NCBI RefSeq assembly: GCF_963966145.1
Contig: NW_027184104.1
Span: 1 to 64,000, forward strand
DNA from: Tenebrio molitor
Lineage: Eukaryota; Arthropoda; Insecta; Coleoptera; Tenebrionidae
Reading direction: 5' to 3'
Length of the DNA stretch: 64,000 bases
Shown: piece by piece, positions 33,050 through 42,384 of the stretch
How positions within the stretch are numbered: position 1 is the stretch's first letter
Layout of the letters: the number at the start of each line of letters is the position of its first letter
Translations under genes and position numbers: made by a program
Notes under the pieces: model-generated
Databases searched by the model: none
Seen by the model: the letters and a program-made list of their open reading frames with translations, nothing else
What the model was told of the DNA's origin: nothing

Positions 33050-33360
33050 TTGGTTATAGTATTGCCGTTATAACTTTTTATCTGCTCCGCCCACTAAAAT
33101 TGACCAATCAGAATCAAAGCCAGATTCAATCTGTACAACTTTTGATCACATTTGCCACGTAAAAAAGTTAAGGTTAGAATTTTGCTGTCAAGTCCACAAT
33201 TATTGTTTTAGGTTCTAAAAAATAAAATGTCATTAAGACAATTCGAATGTCAGAAATTTTTACTGTGTAAATCAGATCATCTTAACAACCTATTTGATTG
33301 GTAACTAAGAAAATGAAATGGGCGGGGCAGATAAAATGTTACGTTGTCTTTAGTATAGAC
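33050..33360. repeat. Diverged inverted repeat (probable MITE)
   Basis: TTATAGTATTGCCGTTATAA, TTTTTATCTGCTCCGCCCA and TTGACCAATCAGA on the left pair with TTTGATTGGTAACTAAG, TGGGCGGGGCAGATAAAA and ACGTTGTCTTTAGTATAG on the right. Coding capacity is absent. The repeat shared with 22203-22252 follows at about 33368-33412. Confidence 0.6.
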
Positions 33361-33597
33361 ATAGGCAGCGCATGCGCAGTTAAAGGTCCATAAACTACAT
33401 GTTTAACAGTAATTAATAACTAGAATAATTATATTTATTATACTGTTATCACTGGGAAGTTGTAACACGTGTTGTACGGTAGGCAAAATTGCTTATCTGA
33501 ATTTGTGTTTATTTGTTCCCTGCTAGTAAACATCAGTTTATCAAGTCACTGTATTCACCTTGAAAATGTCTCTTAACTGGCTAGCATGAAAAAAGAA

Positions 33598-33760
33598 TGA
33601 GTTGAATACAACGTTTTTTTGTGCGACGAGCCCCTTAAAGGCTCCAAATCGCAAAAAATCTTTAAAATTAGCTTGACGTTTCGTTTTGACAAGTTGTCAA
33701 ATTTATCAAAATCCGTTCACACAGGAGAAAATTCTCAAATTCTGACAGTGTCGAACAAAA
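33598..33760 (+). repeat. Repeat family shared (inverted) with 25180-25335
   Basis: It carries the same blocks as the other copy: TTTGTGCGACGAGCCCCTTA, GCTTGACGTTTCGTTTTGAC and TCTGACAGTGTCGAAC. It lies beside the foldback at 33772-33868. The 115-aa ORF across it is not supported. Confidence 0.75.
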
Positions 33761-33771
33761 AACAATACACG

Positions 33772-33868
33772 CATGGTAATGGGTTTTACTGGCTTCAGAA
33801 GGTGACTGGCTCGCCTTCGGCTCTCCAGTCATATCCTTCTGTCGCCAGTAAAAACCCTTTTTACCATG
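33772..33868. repeat. Foldback hairpin with CTCGCCTTCGGCTCTCC centre
   Basis: The arms CATGGTAATGGGTTTTACTGGC and GCCAGTAAAAACCCTTTTTACCATG pair. The middle GACTGGCTCGCCTTCGGCTC...CCAGTC folds again. Confidence 0.78.
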
Positions 33869-34667
33869 CTAGTAATGTTAAATACTATTTTGTAAAGGTT
33901 TTTAAATATCACAGAGAAAATATCTGCTTAAAGCTGACTCGTACTGTAAGTTGTTTCTATTCTTAGTTTGCTAGTATCATAATCCAGAAAGGTCCAAATC
34001 ACACAATAGGTATTTGACTGCAGCTATTTTTTTATACTTGGAAGTAAGTGAATAATCTCATTTATCGGAAGAAAGGCATACCTATATTCAGAATACCAAT
34101 TGTTCATTAAACTCAACTTGTTTGTTAAAGTTAACTAATTGCCTTTCGCAGTTACTTTATAATAGCATACTTTACAGGCAAATAAGCTTGACCGTTGATA
34201 AACTTACCTACTCAATCTATCAACAACACAATTTCTGTCAAAGTTAGTTGCATTCCAAAAAAAAAATATATATATATTGAAGTAATCTAAAAGTTGGATT
34301 TTTTTAAGGACAATTTGTTGTGCTTAGGTTATCAAAGATGAGTTATCTGTTTACATTGTCATCATCGATTAAATTATAATGAAAACATATCTTTACCACA
34401 ATTGTTGTTATATTGTTTATTACCGAATCTTTGCTGTAATACTTTGCTATTATACTATTATATGGTCTTTGGTTAACTTGATAATATTTTTAACCATCTC
34501 TCTTAATTTCAATTATCGTTTGAATTTGCTTTATCTGACTATCTTTTCGAGTGATTCTCATCCTATATTCAAATAAAACTTTTTAGTGTATTCCAAATAT
34601 GAATAAAATATTTCTTCCAAAGTAATATAATATTCTCTAATTTCTTGATCCGTTTTTGTATTTAGTG
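33869..34667. other. No gene; AT-rich
   Basis: The one 65-aa ORF is low-complexity. An AT dinucleotide run lies near 34267-34277. Nothing else was recognised before the LINE 3' end. Confidence 0.5.
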
Positions 34668-36060
34668 TCTCCTATCCCACCTCCACCCGGCGGCACGGCA
34701 ATTTTGCCGGAGTACATACACTATTACGGATAATACTATCAAGTGCAGTGCTTATCAACATAATTACCGGCGTCTCGCCTCCGCATTTTGACTTTTTTGT
34801 GTTTTATGTTCTGTGTCAATGTTAAGGAATTTCCTCACGATGTGACATGAGTATAATAATATACCTTTTTGAATTTCAACCACCAATGTGTTCTCTAAGT
34901 CCAAAATTTTTAAATTTTTAAAAAGAGATTGGGGTACTATTCCTGTTGCTGAAATTATAAATGGTAAAATCGAAATTTTTTCTAAACACCAAAGATTTCT
35001 CATAGCAACGGAGAGTTCTAAATATTTATTAATTTTTGTATTATATGTCTGTGTTATATTGTGTGAATTTGGAACAGCTATATCTAAAAGATATGCTTGC
35101 TTTTGTTGTTTATTTAAAATAATAATGTCTGGTCTGTTATGCTGAATGTGAATGTCAGTTAAAACTGTCCGATCAAAATATAATTTGTAATTGTCATTTT
35201 CTAAACAACTTTCTGGTTTATAAATGTAATGTGGTTGTGTATCCTTTAATAAATTGAATTTAACTGCTAAATTCATGTGTATAATTTTTGCGAATATATC
35301 ATGACGTTTTTTATATTCGCTTTGAGCCAAAACGGTGCAAGAAGAAATGATATGTTCAATGGTTTCCCCTTCAGTTCCGCAAATCCTACATTTATCAATG
35401 ATCGATTGTAAACCGCATATGTGTTTTTTATAATTTCTTGTATTTATAACACGATCTTGTATTGCAAATATAAAACCCTCAGTCTCAGGATGAATATTTG
35501 ATTTTTTAAGCCATGCATGAGAAGCTTGAATATTAATTTCTGGCTGTTCTAGCTCTTTAAAATATCTCCCATGTAAAGACTTTTGTTTTATATTTGCTAT
35601 AGTGTCAGGTATATTTGGCTCAACAATATCTGAAATTATATTATCACTTAAATTTAAAGGTGTGTAGCCTTTATCCGCTGAAACCAAAGCATTAAAAAAA
35701 GTATTATCACGAGCTCTATTAAGAAAATAATTTTTTAGTGAAGCAATTTGATTATGTTGTAGAATTATTAGGGATTTAATATTACGAACACTCAATAAAA
35801 TCCATATTGTTTTATTTAAATTATTTGGCGAAACATTTATAATATCTTTTGTTATCAATTTTTTTATAATATGACAATTCATTTTTAATCTTATCATAAT
35901 TTATTATTTGGTATTCTATTTTATAGTTTTCTAAAATTTTCTTTAAATCTTTCTTAATATCGCGTAAATTCAGTGGGGGATAGCCACCCCCCACTGAAAT
36001 TCCATATTGTATAAAGCATAAAAGATCATTTGTTATTATTATATTTTTCTTTTAAATAGC
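34668..36060 (-). mobile_element. 5'-truncated REL-endonuclease LINE (copy 1)
   Basis: The minus-strand 3' end, with GCGGAGGCGAGACGCCGGTA and CCGCCGGGTGGAGGTGGGAT blocks in its 3' UTR, is shared with 42181-42377 and 55480-55672. The coding part is described separately. The 5' truncation is near 36000. A perfect-looking palindrome (TTCAGTGGGGG...CCCCCACTGAA) sits at 35969-36001. Confidence 0.85.
34764..35897 (-). CDS. LINE ORF C-terminus with CCHC knuckle and REL endonuclease
   Basis: This is the C-terminal part of a non-LTR retrotransposon protein of the group that uses a restriction-enzyme-like endonuclease (R2/R4/NeSL-like), which cuts the target site for reverse transcription. Visible features are a zinc knuckle KCRICGTEGETIEHIISSC (C-x2-C-x8-H-x4-C) at about residues 169-187 and the nuclease motif RPDIIILNKQQKQAYLLDIA (PD...D) near 256-275. 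The LGLSVAMRNLW-type helix follows (here LELSV). The reverse transcriptase palm is not included; the frame begins with a weak ATG at 35897 after the truncation. The frame is open over 377 codons. The same C-terminus occurs on the plus strand at 55097-55570. Confidence 0.88.
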   Translation of the reverse strand: MIRLKMNCHIIKKLITKDIINVSPNNLNKTIWILLSVRNIKSLIILQHNQIASLKNYFLNRARDNTFFNALVSADKGYTPLNLSDNIISDIVEPNIPDTIANIKQKSLHGRYFKELEQPEINIQASHAWLKKSNIHPETEGFIFAIQDRVINTRNYKKHICGLQSIIDKCRICGTEGETIEHIISSCTVLAQSEYKKRHDIFAKIIHMNLAVKFNLLKDTQPHYIYKPESCLENDNYKLYFDRTVLTDIHIQHNRPDIIILNKQQKQAYLLDIAVPNSHNITQTYNTKINKYLELSVAMRNLWCLEKISILPFIISATGIVPQSLFKNLKILDLENTLVVEIQKGILLYSCHIVRKFLNIDTEHKTQKSQNAEARRR

Positions 36061-36207
36061 GTAAACCATACCGTGCGTTACACTAGTGTTTCCTAGGTTA
36101 TTTTGATTTTCTACAAATTTTATTGGAGGAACATAACGTTTATTTTTATAATGTAAGGGAAAATCCCATTGCGCAAACACTGTATTATATTCGTTAACGT
36201 TAGTTTC

Positions 36208-36309
36208 CTATTTATCTAGCAATTCTTCTAATTTAAAATAATATTTCCTAACTTTTTTTGCCTTATTGTTATTCAACATCATTATTAATTCTTTAAAATT
36301 TTTAGACAT
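36208..36309 (-). pseudogene. BRO/MSV199-like C-terminal fragment (33 aa)
   Basis: A minus-strand ATG frame reads MSKNFKELIMMLNNNKAKKV, then RKYYFKLEELLDK and a stop. KAKxxRxYYxKLE is typical of the region after the KilA/BRO-type domain in large DNA virus and Polinton proteins. It abuts the gypsy element at 36320, whose insertion separated it from the BRO-N-like fragment at 41480-41695 on the same strand. The two need not have been one gene. Confidence 0.4.
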
Positions 36310-36319
36310 TTTGTATATA

Positions 36320-36564
36320 TGTTAAAGATTAAAAGTCTTAAGGTTCACTCAACACTTTATTCTGCTTTTTGTACAGGAGGTGTTATTAACAATAATTCAC
36401 GTTGGCACTCGCAGGACTAATCATAATCGTTCTTCCCCGATTTTTCGCGCGGTCTCCCGATCGACGCTCGGGCTGTGCCGTCGGTAGTCTTCGGATGTTA
36501 GGACGGGGAAGGTCGATCAGCCCACTACGTCGCGCGTCGGAGCAAAGCGAGGGTGATGCTAACA
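36320..36564 (-). repeat. 3' LTR of gypsy element A
   Basis: Direct repeat of 41112-41356, 245 bp, with the same termini. Confidence 0.95.
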
Positions 36565-36714
36565 CGGCTATCCTGACCTTGGGCGGCCTCGCTCCATCTG
36601 ATGCTGAAACAGCAAAAATGCTTTAGTGTGGGCATCGGGTTTCACTGCTCCCGAGTCCCGTGTAGTGATCACGGTTGTTAAAATTCATGGTAGTATCGCT
36701 ACGGGCCACGGTCT

Positions 36715-36930
36715 TTATCTTGTTGCGGTCTCCCGCCCTGTGAATGTGTCACAGTCTTTATGCTGCGGTTCTCCCAGCCCTGGGGATGTGCCACAGTCTT
36801 TATGTTGCGGTTCTCCCGCCCTGTGGGTGTGCCACAGTCTTTATGTTGCGGTCCTCCCGCCCTGTGGATGTGCCACAGTCTTTATGTTGCGGTTCTCCCG
36901 CCCTGTGGGTGTGCCACAGTCTTTATGTTC
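36715..36930 (-). repeat. 41-bp tandem repeat, 5 copies, upstream of the 3' LTR
   Basis: The phrase CACAGTCTTTATG recurs at about 36750, 36792, 36833, 36874 and 36915 on the plus strand, each with a GTTGCGGT...CTCCCGCCCTG body. It lies between the pol stop and the 3' LTR. Element B has an unrelated 42-bp tandem array in the same relative place. Confidence 0.92.
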
Positions 36931-36948
36931 TTAGTGATACTCACGACG

Positions 36949-39900
36949 CTATTCAGTGCTTTCGACCGGCCATTGCCTAAGTTGTTGATGGGCCGCGACC
37001 GTCGTTCTTTGTCCCCTTTTTGCTAGGAGGTAGCGTTCATTTGGCAGAATTTGTTTGATTACAAACGGGCCGTTGTATTTTGCGCGGAGCTTTCCACCAC
37101 TTGCATGTTGGGAATCCTCTACTGCCACTTGATCGCCGATCGTAAACAGAACGGGCTTGTACCGCTTTACATCAAAGCGTCTTGCTGCTGCGTCGGCAGT
37201 ATGACTCATACGTTGTTGTGCGGTCAGAGTCGTGTTGTCAATGTCAGGAACGGTGTCATTTCCTGGAATACCGGATAGGAACTGCTGTGTGGCTTTCAGT
37301 CTGGGGTTGGTAGCGAAGTGCAGAGTATTAGGTGGGTACCCTGTAGTTCTATGCACTGTTGAATTGATGTTGCGTTCGACGTTGGAAATTTCATTGACCC
37401 AATTCTTCTCGTTTTCGGCGGTCAGAGAGGCTCGCAATAAGTTGAAAACAGTGCGCATGAGGCGCTCGACTTGTCCATTTCCCCTGGGCATACCGGTGGC
37501 AATATGATGAAGATGCACTTCTTGGTCAGCCAGGAAATTTTGGAATGTTAACGATGTGAATGCTGCTGCCCTGTCAGCTACGATTCTTCTAGGTTTTCCC
37601 ATTTGTTCGAATACTAGCGATAAAGCCCTGATTGTATCCTCCGTGCTCTTTTTGCGGATGGGGTGTAAACTACAATACTTCGAAAAGGCATCTATCACTA
37701 CTAACAGTTGCGTGCAACCATGACTCTTCACCAACGGACCGGCATGGTCGATGTGCCAAACATCGAGAGCACTAGATGGTCTTTCACCTCGTTGCCAGAG
37801 GCCTGCTCGACGTCCGGTGTGGGACTTCCCCAGGACACACTGACGACAATTCCTGATGTATTTTTTTAGAGATTGCCCCATTCGTGGCCAGAACAACTCT
37901 TCTCGCATCTTGGCGATGCACTTCTCCCAACCGATGTGAGAGGATTTGTCGTGGTACAAACACATAGCCTGTAGACGCGCGGCTACTGGCACGAAACACT
38001 TTGGGTCTTGTCCTTTTGTCATCACAAGATCGTTTTTAATCTGATATTCATTGTAGTCATCGGAGTTATTAAGAACTTCTTGACAGAAGCGGTCACTTTT
38101 CTGATAATCACGCAAGGAGTCGATTGCAACGAGTTCGGGATTTTTAACACGCACGGTGCACACTTTGTCTAACGGATTTCTGCTTAAGTAATCAACGTGA
38201 GCCATTTTGCTTCCTGGTCTATACTCAATTGTGAAGTCATAGTCCTGTAGCTTGACCCACCACCTGGCAACACGTGGATGCAGATCCTTTTTGAGGGCCG
38301 TCGCTCGGATAGCATTACAGTCAGTAAAAACGGTAAAGGGTACGCCGTACAAGTAAGCACGAAAGTGTTCCACTGCCTCCACGATAGCTAGCGTTTCTAA
38401 ATCGTAGGAGCAGTATTTTGCTTCGCAGTCTGTAGTACGCCGGCTGTAGTAAGCTATCGGACGCACAACGCCGTGTTCTTTCTGCAACAATGCCGCCCCG
38501 ACGCCTAGAGCACTAGCGTCGGTGTGCAATTCGCACGGTAACTTGGGATCAAACATCCGCAGCACGGGTTCGGATACTAACTTACTTATTATTAACTGTC
38601 TGGCATTTTCACACTCCGCGGTCCATCGAAACGTGTGATTTTTACGCAGTAAGGTGGTTATGGGTGCCGTAATCAGAGAGAATCCCTCAATAAAACGTCG
38701 AAAGTAACTCGCGAGTCCCATGAATTGCCTCACGGCCTTTACATCTAATGGGACTGCCGAATGTACAAGTGCACTCACCTTCCGAGGACTCGGTTGAACT
38801 GAACCATGACTGATCACGACCCCTAAGTATTCTGTCTCTTCGGCAAGGAACGTACACTTACGATAGTTCAACGAAAACCCTGCACTGGCTAAGGCGTGTA
38901 ATACATTCTCTAACCGTTGCAGACCTTCTTCTATGGATTCGGAGGGTATAAGTACGTCGTCCATATAGACGTGGGCCTTCGTTCCCTTGAGCTTTCCAAG
39001 GGCTTTATCTATGGCTCGTTGGTAGACTGCTGGGGCGTTGACGAGACCAAAAGGCATCCTATGATACTCGTACAAGCCATCCGGGGTGATGAAAGCGGTA
39101 ATGTGCTTTGAGCCCTCGTCGATTTCCATCTGGTGAAACCCGGATTTCATGTCGAGTGTTGTAAAGTACCGCGCGTGGCGTAGAGAGTCGAGCAGATCAC
39201 GGATGAGGGGTAGCGGGTATCTTTCCCTTACAGTCTTTTTGTTTATGTCGCGATAGTCCACACATAATCGAGCCTCGCCATTTTTCTTCCTTACCAGGAC
39301 AATTGGACTGGCGTATGTCGACTGGCTCTCGCGTATAATTCCCTTTTGCAATAGGTCGGCCACGATCTCTTGGACTTGGGTTCTTTCTGCATGGGCTAAT
39401 CGTCTGGGTCGGTACGCTACCGGGATATCATCTTTCAGTGTGATCGTTAACTTCCCCGTGGTGATATGGTCTGGAGTTGCCTTTTGCGTTTCGATCAGGA
39501 GTTCTTTCAGTCGTGCTAGGTCCCGTTCGGCCAGCCTTGTTACTTGTAAGTCATCAAAAGCACCCGTTTTCTCGATAGTTAGAACGTTCCTAGTGTTGGA
39601 TAGGTCATGATGAAGTTCGAGGCCGTCGGTACCCTTTTTGATTTTTACGTTTGGCCTACTAATCACGTCCCAACCAATAATAGCAGCCAGATTGGAAGGC
39701 ATTACATCGTCCGGAACGACTGTAAACAAAACATCGATGCTGACGTTGGGTAGAACAACAACAATCTCGCACGTGCCGATAGCTGGTATAGTTTCTGTCC
39801 CGAGTCCAGAAATAACTCGCAAGGTCGGTGACATCGATGCTTGCAGTTTCTCCACTGTGCTCCTGCCTATAACTGAGATATCGGCACCACTGTCGATGAT

Positions 39901-39981
39901 GTAGGTCAAGGAAACAGCTTGGTGGTTACATAACGCGGTAGCGATCGGTGTAGTGTTCAACGTACGTCTTCTACGGACTAG
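36949..39981 (-). CDS. pol: Pol polyprotein, gypsy element A
   Basis: The polyprotein, counted from the codon at 39960, contains an aspartic protease (YIIDSGADISVIG, D at about residue 23). It has a reverse transcriptase with YPLPLIRDLLD, FTTLDMKSGFHQ and the catalytic VYMDDVLIP near residue 332. RNase H follows (CELHTDASALGVGAAL). The integrase has its HHCC finger (HIGWEKC...CRQC, about 670-710) and the DDE residues in DVWHIDHAGP, IVADRAAAF and GNGQVERL. A C-terminal GPFVIKQILP-type segment lies before the stop. Everything is in one open frame of about 1000 codons, with no ATG at its start, so it must be made as a Gag-Pol fusion. The domain order (protease, RT, RNase H, integrase) places it in Ty3/gypsy. 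Confidence 0.95.
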   Translation of the reverse strand, partial: LVRRRRTLNTTPIATALCNHQAVSLTYIIDSGADISVIGRSTVEKLQASMSPTLRVISGLGTETIPAIGTCEIVVVLPNVSIDVLFTVVPDDVMPSNLAAIIGWDVISRPNVKIKKGTDGLELHHDLSNTRNVLTIEKTGAFDDLQVTRLAERDLARLKELLIETQKATPDHITTGKLTITLKDDIPVAYRPRRLAHAERTQVQEIVADLLQKGIIRESQSTYASPIVLVRKKNGEARLCVDYRDINKKTVRERYPLPLIRDLLDSLRHARYFTTLDMKSGFHQMEIDEGSKHITAFITPDGLYEYHRMPFGLVNAPAVYQRAIDKALGKLKGTKAHVYMDDVLIPSESIEEGLQRLENVLHALASAGFSLNYRKCTFLAEETEYLGVVISHGSVQPSPRKVSALVHSAVPLDVKAVRQFMGLASYFRRFIEGFSLITAPITTLLRKNHTFRWTAECENARQLIISKLVSEPVLRMFDPKLPCELHTDASALGVGAALLQKEHGVVRPIAYYSRRTTDCEAKYCSYDLETLAIVEAVEHFRAYLYGVPFTVFTDCNAIRATALKKDLHPRVARWWVKLQDYDFTIEYRPGSKMAHVDYLSRNPLDKVCTVRVKNPELVAIDSLRDYQKSDRFCQEVLNNSDDYNEYQIKNDLVMTKGQDPKCFVPVAARLQAMCLYHDKSSHIGWEKCIAKMREELFWPRMGQSLKKYIRNCRQCVLGKSHTGRRAGLWQRGERPSSALDVWHIDHAGPLVKSHGCTQLLVVIDAFSKYCSLHPIRKKSTEDTIRALSLVFEQMGKPRRIVADRAAAFTSLTFQNFLADQEVHLHHIATGMPRGNGQVERLMRTVFNLLRASLTAENEKNWVNEISNVERNINSTVHRTTGYPPNTLHFATNPRLKATQQFLSGIPGNDTVPDIDNTTLTAQQRMSHTADAAARRFDVKRYKPVLFTIGDQVAVEDSQHASGGKLRAKYNGPFVIKQILPNERYLLAKRGQRTTVAAHQQLRQWPVESTE

Positions 39982-39984
39982 TCA
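39979..39984 (-). promoter_or_regulatory. In-frame UGA-CUA between gag and pol (candidate readthrough site)
   Basis: The gag stop at 39984-39982 is UGA, followed by CUA GUC CGU. The frame stays open from there into protease without a shift (21 bases to the first listed pol codon at 39960, with no ATG at the start of pol). UGA followed by CUA is the best-known leaky stop context in animal mRNAs and viruses. Most gypsy elements shift frame instead or use one ORF. Confidence 0.65.
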
Positions 39985-41058
39985 CATTTTCTTGGGTCTT
40001 CCGTGTTTAAAGAAACAGCTACTCTCGATATGTCCTACCTTCTTACAATACGTACAGGTAGACACCTTCGACTCCGTTGGTTTCTCTGGCTTTTCAATTT
40101 CGACGGGTTTTTTAGTTGTCTGCGACACACGACAGTCTTCTTGGCGATGTCCAACCCGGCCACAATTAAAACACTTTCCACGAAAAGAGGATCCTGACAC
40201 ACTCGGTCGTTGGACTGTTGAACGCGCCGCGCTCTTTGTTCCCACCGCATCACAGGAACGCGAGCCAACCACAGTTTGATGTTTGCGTCTGTGGCTATCA
40301 ATTTCAGAGAGTAGTTTTAAGAGCTCTCGCTCATCTTCTGGCTGTCGGATCCGTATGGAGGCTTGGGCTTCTGCATGGTCAAGGCCATATTCGACCATAC
40401 TCAGTCTAGTCGCCCACGGCAACGCATCACAGAAACGATGAATTCGGCGAAGCTTCTGGTTTCCGTAGTCGCTGAGCGATTCACAGTCTTTGCTTCTTAA
40501 GGTAGCCGCCATGAAAGCGCGAACACCTGGTGTTTCACGGTCCGGGAAAGCAACGCCCAAGTCCTTACAAAAATCCTCCCAACCTCGTCGTACCGGGCGC
40601 CAGTCGCAGTAGTAGCGATATGCTCTGCCCCTCAGCGCCTCTCCTGCTTTTGCTATCATGATTAGGTCGCTGGCACCTAGTTCTCCTTTTAGTTTTGAAG
40701 CATCCTCCAACCACTCTTCGATGGTAAAATTGCTTTTATCGGGGTCAAACTCTGATAGGCGGAATGATGCCCACGTGGTAAGTGACGTTGGTGGCGTTGG
40801 TGCTGGCGTCTGCGCAATCAGGGTGCCGTCGGTGGACGTGCTGGGCGTTGGCCCCGCCATATTGGATTTTCGCAACTCCGCAATTTGCTCCTGTTGGTTT
40901 GCGATTAGCGTGAGGAGGGTTTCTTGCCAGGGCACACTTTTCCTCTTTGGAGGCGGAAGGCCTGGTTCCTCCCTATCAATTTCTACTTGTTCAGCCTGGT
41001 CCTCTACTGGGTTTCCAGTAGGAGCTTCTGGGTTACGCTTTCTCTTCGCTTTTGGCAT
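39982..41058 (-). CDS. gag: Gag polyprotein, gypsy element A
   Basis: The structural protein forms the intracellular particle that packages element RNA. From the ATG at 41058 (MPKAKRKRNPE) it is about 358 aa. An open frame runs further upstream into the primer site, but only non-ATG starts are there. The capsid-like core (about residues 110-260) is followed by two zinc knuckles, CFNCGRVGHRQEDC and CTYCKKVGHIESSC, both C-x2-C-x4-H-x4-C. The frame ends in FKHGRPKKM and UGA. The next codon is CUA, and pol continues in the same frame. No lesion was seen. Confidence 0.93.
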   Translation of the reverse strand: MPKAKRKRNPEAPTGNPVEDQAEQVEIDREEPGLPPPKRKSVPWQETLLTLIANQQEQIAELRKSNMAGPTPSTSTDGTLIAQTPAPTPPTSLTTWASFRLSEFDPDKSNFTIEEWLEDASKLKGELGASDLIMIAKAGEALRGRAYRYYCDWRPVRRGWEDFCKDLGVAFPDRETPGVRAFMAATLRSKDCESLSDYGNQKLRRIHRFCDALPWATRLSMVEYGLDHAEAQASIRIRQPEDERELLKLLSEIDSHRRKHQTVVGSRSCDAVGTKSAARSTVQRPSVSGSSFRGKCFNCGRVGHRQEDCRVSQTTKKPVEIEKPEKPTESKVSTCTYCKKVGHIESSCFFKHGRPKKM

Positions 41059-41091
41059 GACGTCGGCTGAAGGCAGATTAAGTAAGACGAA

Positions 41092-41111
41092 GGACACAAT
41101 CCCACTTCTGA
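41092..41111 (-). promoter_or_regulatory. Primer binding site, probably tRNA-Leu
   Basis: Directly after the 5' LTR the element reads TCAGAAGTGGGATTGTG. From memory, TCAGAAGTGGGATT complements the acceptor/T-arm end of a tRNA-Leu, set in by several bases from the CCA end. Element B has the same start (TCAGAAGTGGGATTCG) after its own 5' LTR. Confidence 0.6.
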
Positions 41112-41356
41112 TGTTAAAGATTAAAAGTCTTAAGGTTCACTCAACACTTTATTCTGCTTTTTGTACAGGAGGTGTTATTAACAATAATTCACGTTGGCAC
41201 TCGCAGGACTAATCATAATCGTTCTTCCCCGATTTTTCGCGCGGTCTCCCGATCGACGCTCGGGCTGTGCCGTCGGTAGTCTTCGGATGTTAGGACGGGG
41301 AAGGTCGATCAGCCCACTACGTCGCGCGTCGGAGCAAAGCGAGGGTGATGCTAACA
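41112..41356 (-). repeat. 5' LTR of gypsy element A
   Basis: The element-sense sequence starts TGTTAGC and ends CTTTAACA. It appears identical to 36320-36564, which implies recent insertion. Promoter and polyadenylation signals must lie here but are not individually recognisable. Confidence 0.95.
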
Positions 41357-42180
41357 TATATTTATACAAATTTGCTTTAGCATGTTTATAATCTATTTCT
41401 TCGTATGAGATTTCCTTGCCCTTTAAAAAGTTCTTAAAATCGCGTTATTTCTTCAATAAATCCCATGAATTGAAGCAAATTATTTGTGATTAATATTTTT
41501 CTTTTTCTGCAAAACAACATACATATTTCCAAAAAATACGACTATCAATTTTCTCTTAAAATCAACACCTACGTCTTCACTTATAGCATTTGTTGATTTT
41601 TCATAACCCAATATTTCTGCTAAATCTTTACCTTTAAACAAAGGTTGATTATCATTGTCTAATATGAAAAATACGTCTTGATCATAAACTTTCAAGTAAC
41701 AGTATTATCTATGTCAATAATTTAATTTATTTTTTATTATTGGGTGACCGATCCCATTTATACTAGCTGTCTCAGTTTCAGGTTATCGTTTTTCAATTGC
41801 TCCAATCCCTCTGATGTCAATTTTTCGCTTCTTCTTTCTTGGATGATAAAATTCTTTCCATACGTTATTTGTCTTCATCATATAATTACTTCTAATAGCT
41901 TTATTTATATTATTATTATTCTAAAATAATTGCTGTCTTTTCTCTTGAACCTACGTTGATATCTAGTTTTTCATTCATTTTATGTAGACTTTTTATAATA
42001 CGTAGGTCCCATATTGCCTCGCATATTGTACTAGATCCCTTTTATTACAAGTATTTATTTTTTTGACAATTAATTAAATAAACATTAAATTGATCACCTC
42101 CCTATACCACACATATTTTTTTGAATCTCGAGGCTTATCACAATTTTACCTAAAAAGGGACAGTGTGTTTTAGCATGCAC
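41357..42180 (-). pseudogene. Polinton-associated BRO-N-like and coiled-coil fragments
   Basis: The frame 41480-41695 reads MKVYDQDVFFILDNDNQP, then LFKGKDLAEILGYEKSTNAI, close to the BRO-N domain (FxxKDxAxxLGYxxxxxAI) seen in baculoviruses, phages and other large DNA genomes. It degenerates after about 45 residues. Upstream on the same strand (about 41763-41930) a further frame ends in GLEQLKNDNLKLRQLV, a likely coiled coil. The role of BRO proteins is DNA binding in general; what it does here is unknown. These pieces sit beside the Polinton polymerase and may belong to that element. Confidence 0.5.
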
Positions 42181-42377
42181 TGTATTATTATACTCATGTC
42201 ACATCGTGAGGAAGTTCCTTAACATTGACACAGAACATAATACACAACAAAGTCAAAATGCGGAGGCAAGACGCCGGTAATTATGTTGATAAGCACTGCA
42301 CTATTACTTGATAGTAATATCCGTAATAGTGTATGTACTCCCGCAAAATTGCCGTGCCGCCGGGTGGAGGTGGGATA
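42181..42377 (+). mobile_element. REL-endonuclease LINE 3' end, severely truncated (copy 2)
   Basis: These 197 bp match the last 197 bp of the LINE at 55480-55672 and the complement of 34668-34860. They run from TATTATTATACTCATGTCAC through GCGGAGGCAAGACGCCGG to GGTGGAGGTGGGATAG. The truncation point is near 42180. It ends exactly where Polinton polymerase coding sequence resumes. Confidence 0.9.
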
Positions 42378-42384
42378 GTTGTAA

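Larger units (their letters stand above)
36320..41356 (-). mobile_element. Complete young Ty3/gypsy retrotransposon (element A)
   Basis: Direct LTRs of 245 bp at 36320-36564 and 41112-41356 look identical by eye. They have TG...CA ends and TATA on both sides (36316-36319 and 41357-41360), a 4-bp target duplication. Transcription is on the minus strand. The order is 5' LTR, primer binding site, gag, in-frame UGA, pol (protease, reverse transcriptase, RNase H, integrase), a 41-bp tandem repeat array and the 3' LTR. All domains are intact, so the copy may be competent. No envelope gene. It is inserted into Polinton-related DNA. Confidence 0.96.

Noticed and set aside
36402..37507. Overlapping plus-strand ORFs rich in Cys/Ser/Val
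   Set aside because: They come from the gypsy A LTR, its 41-bp repeats and the antisense of pol.
36318..41360. Errantivirus (envelope-bearing gypsy) interpretation of element A
   Set aside because: No third ORF and no envelope-like sequence lies between pol and the 3' LTR; that space holds only the 41-bp repeats.
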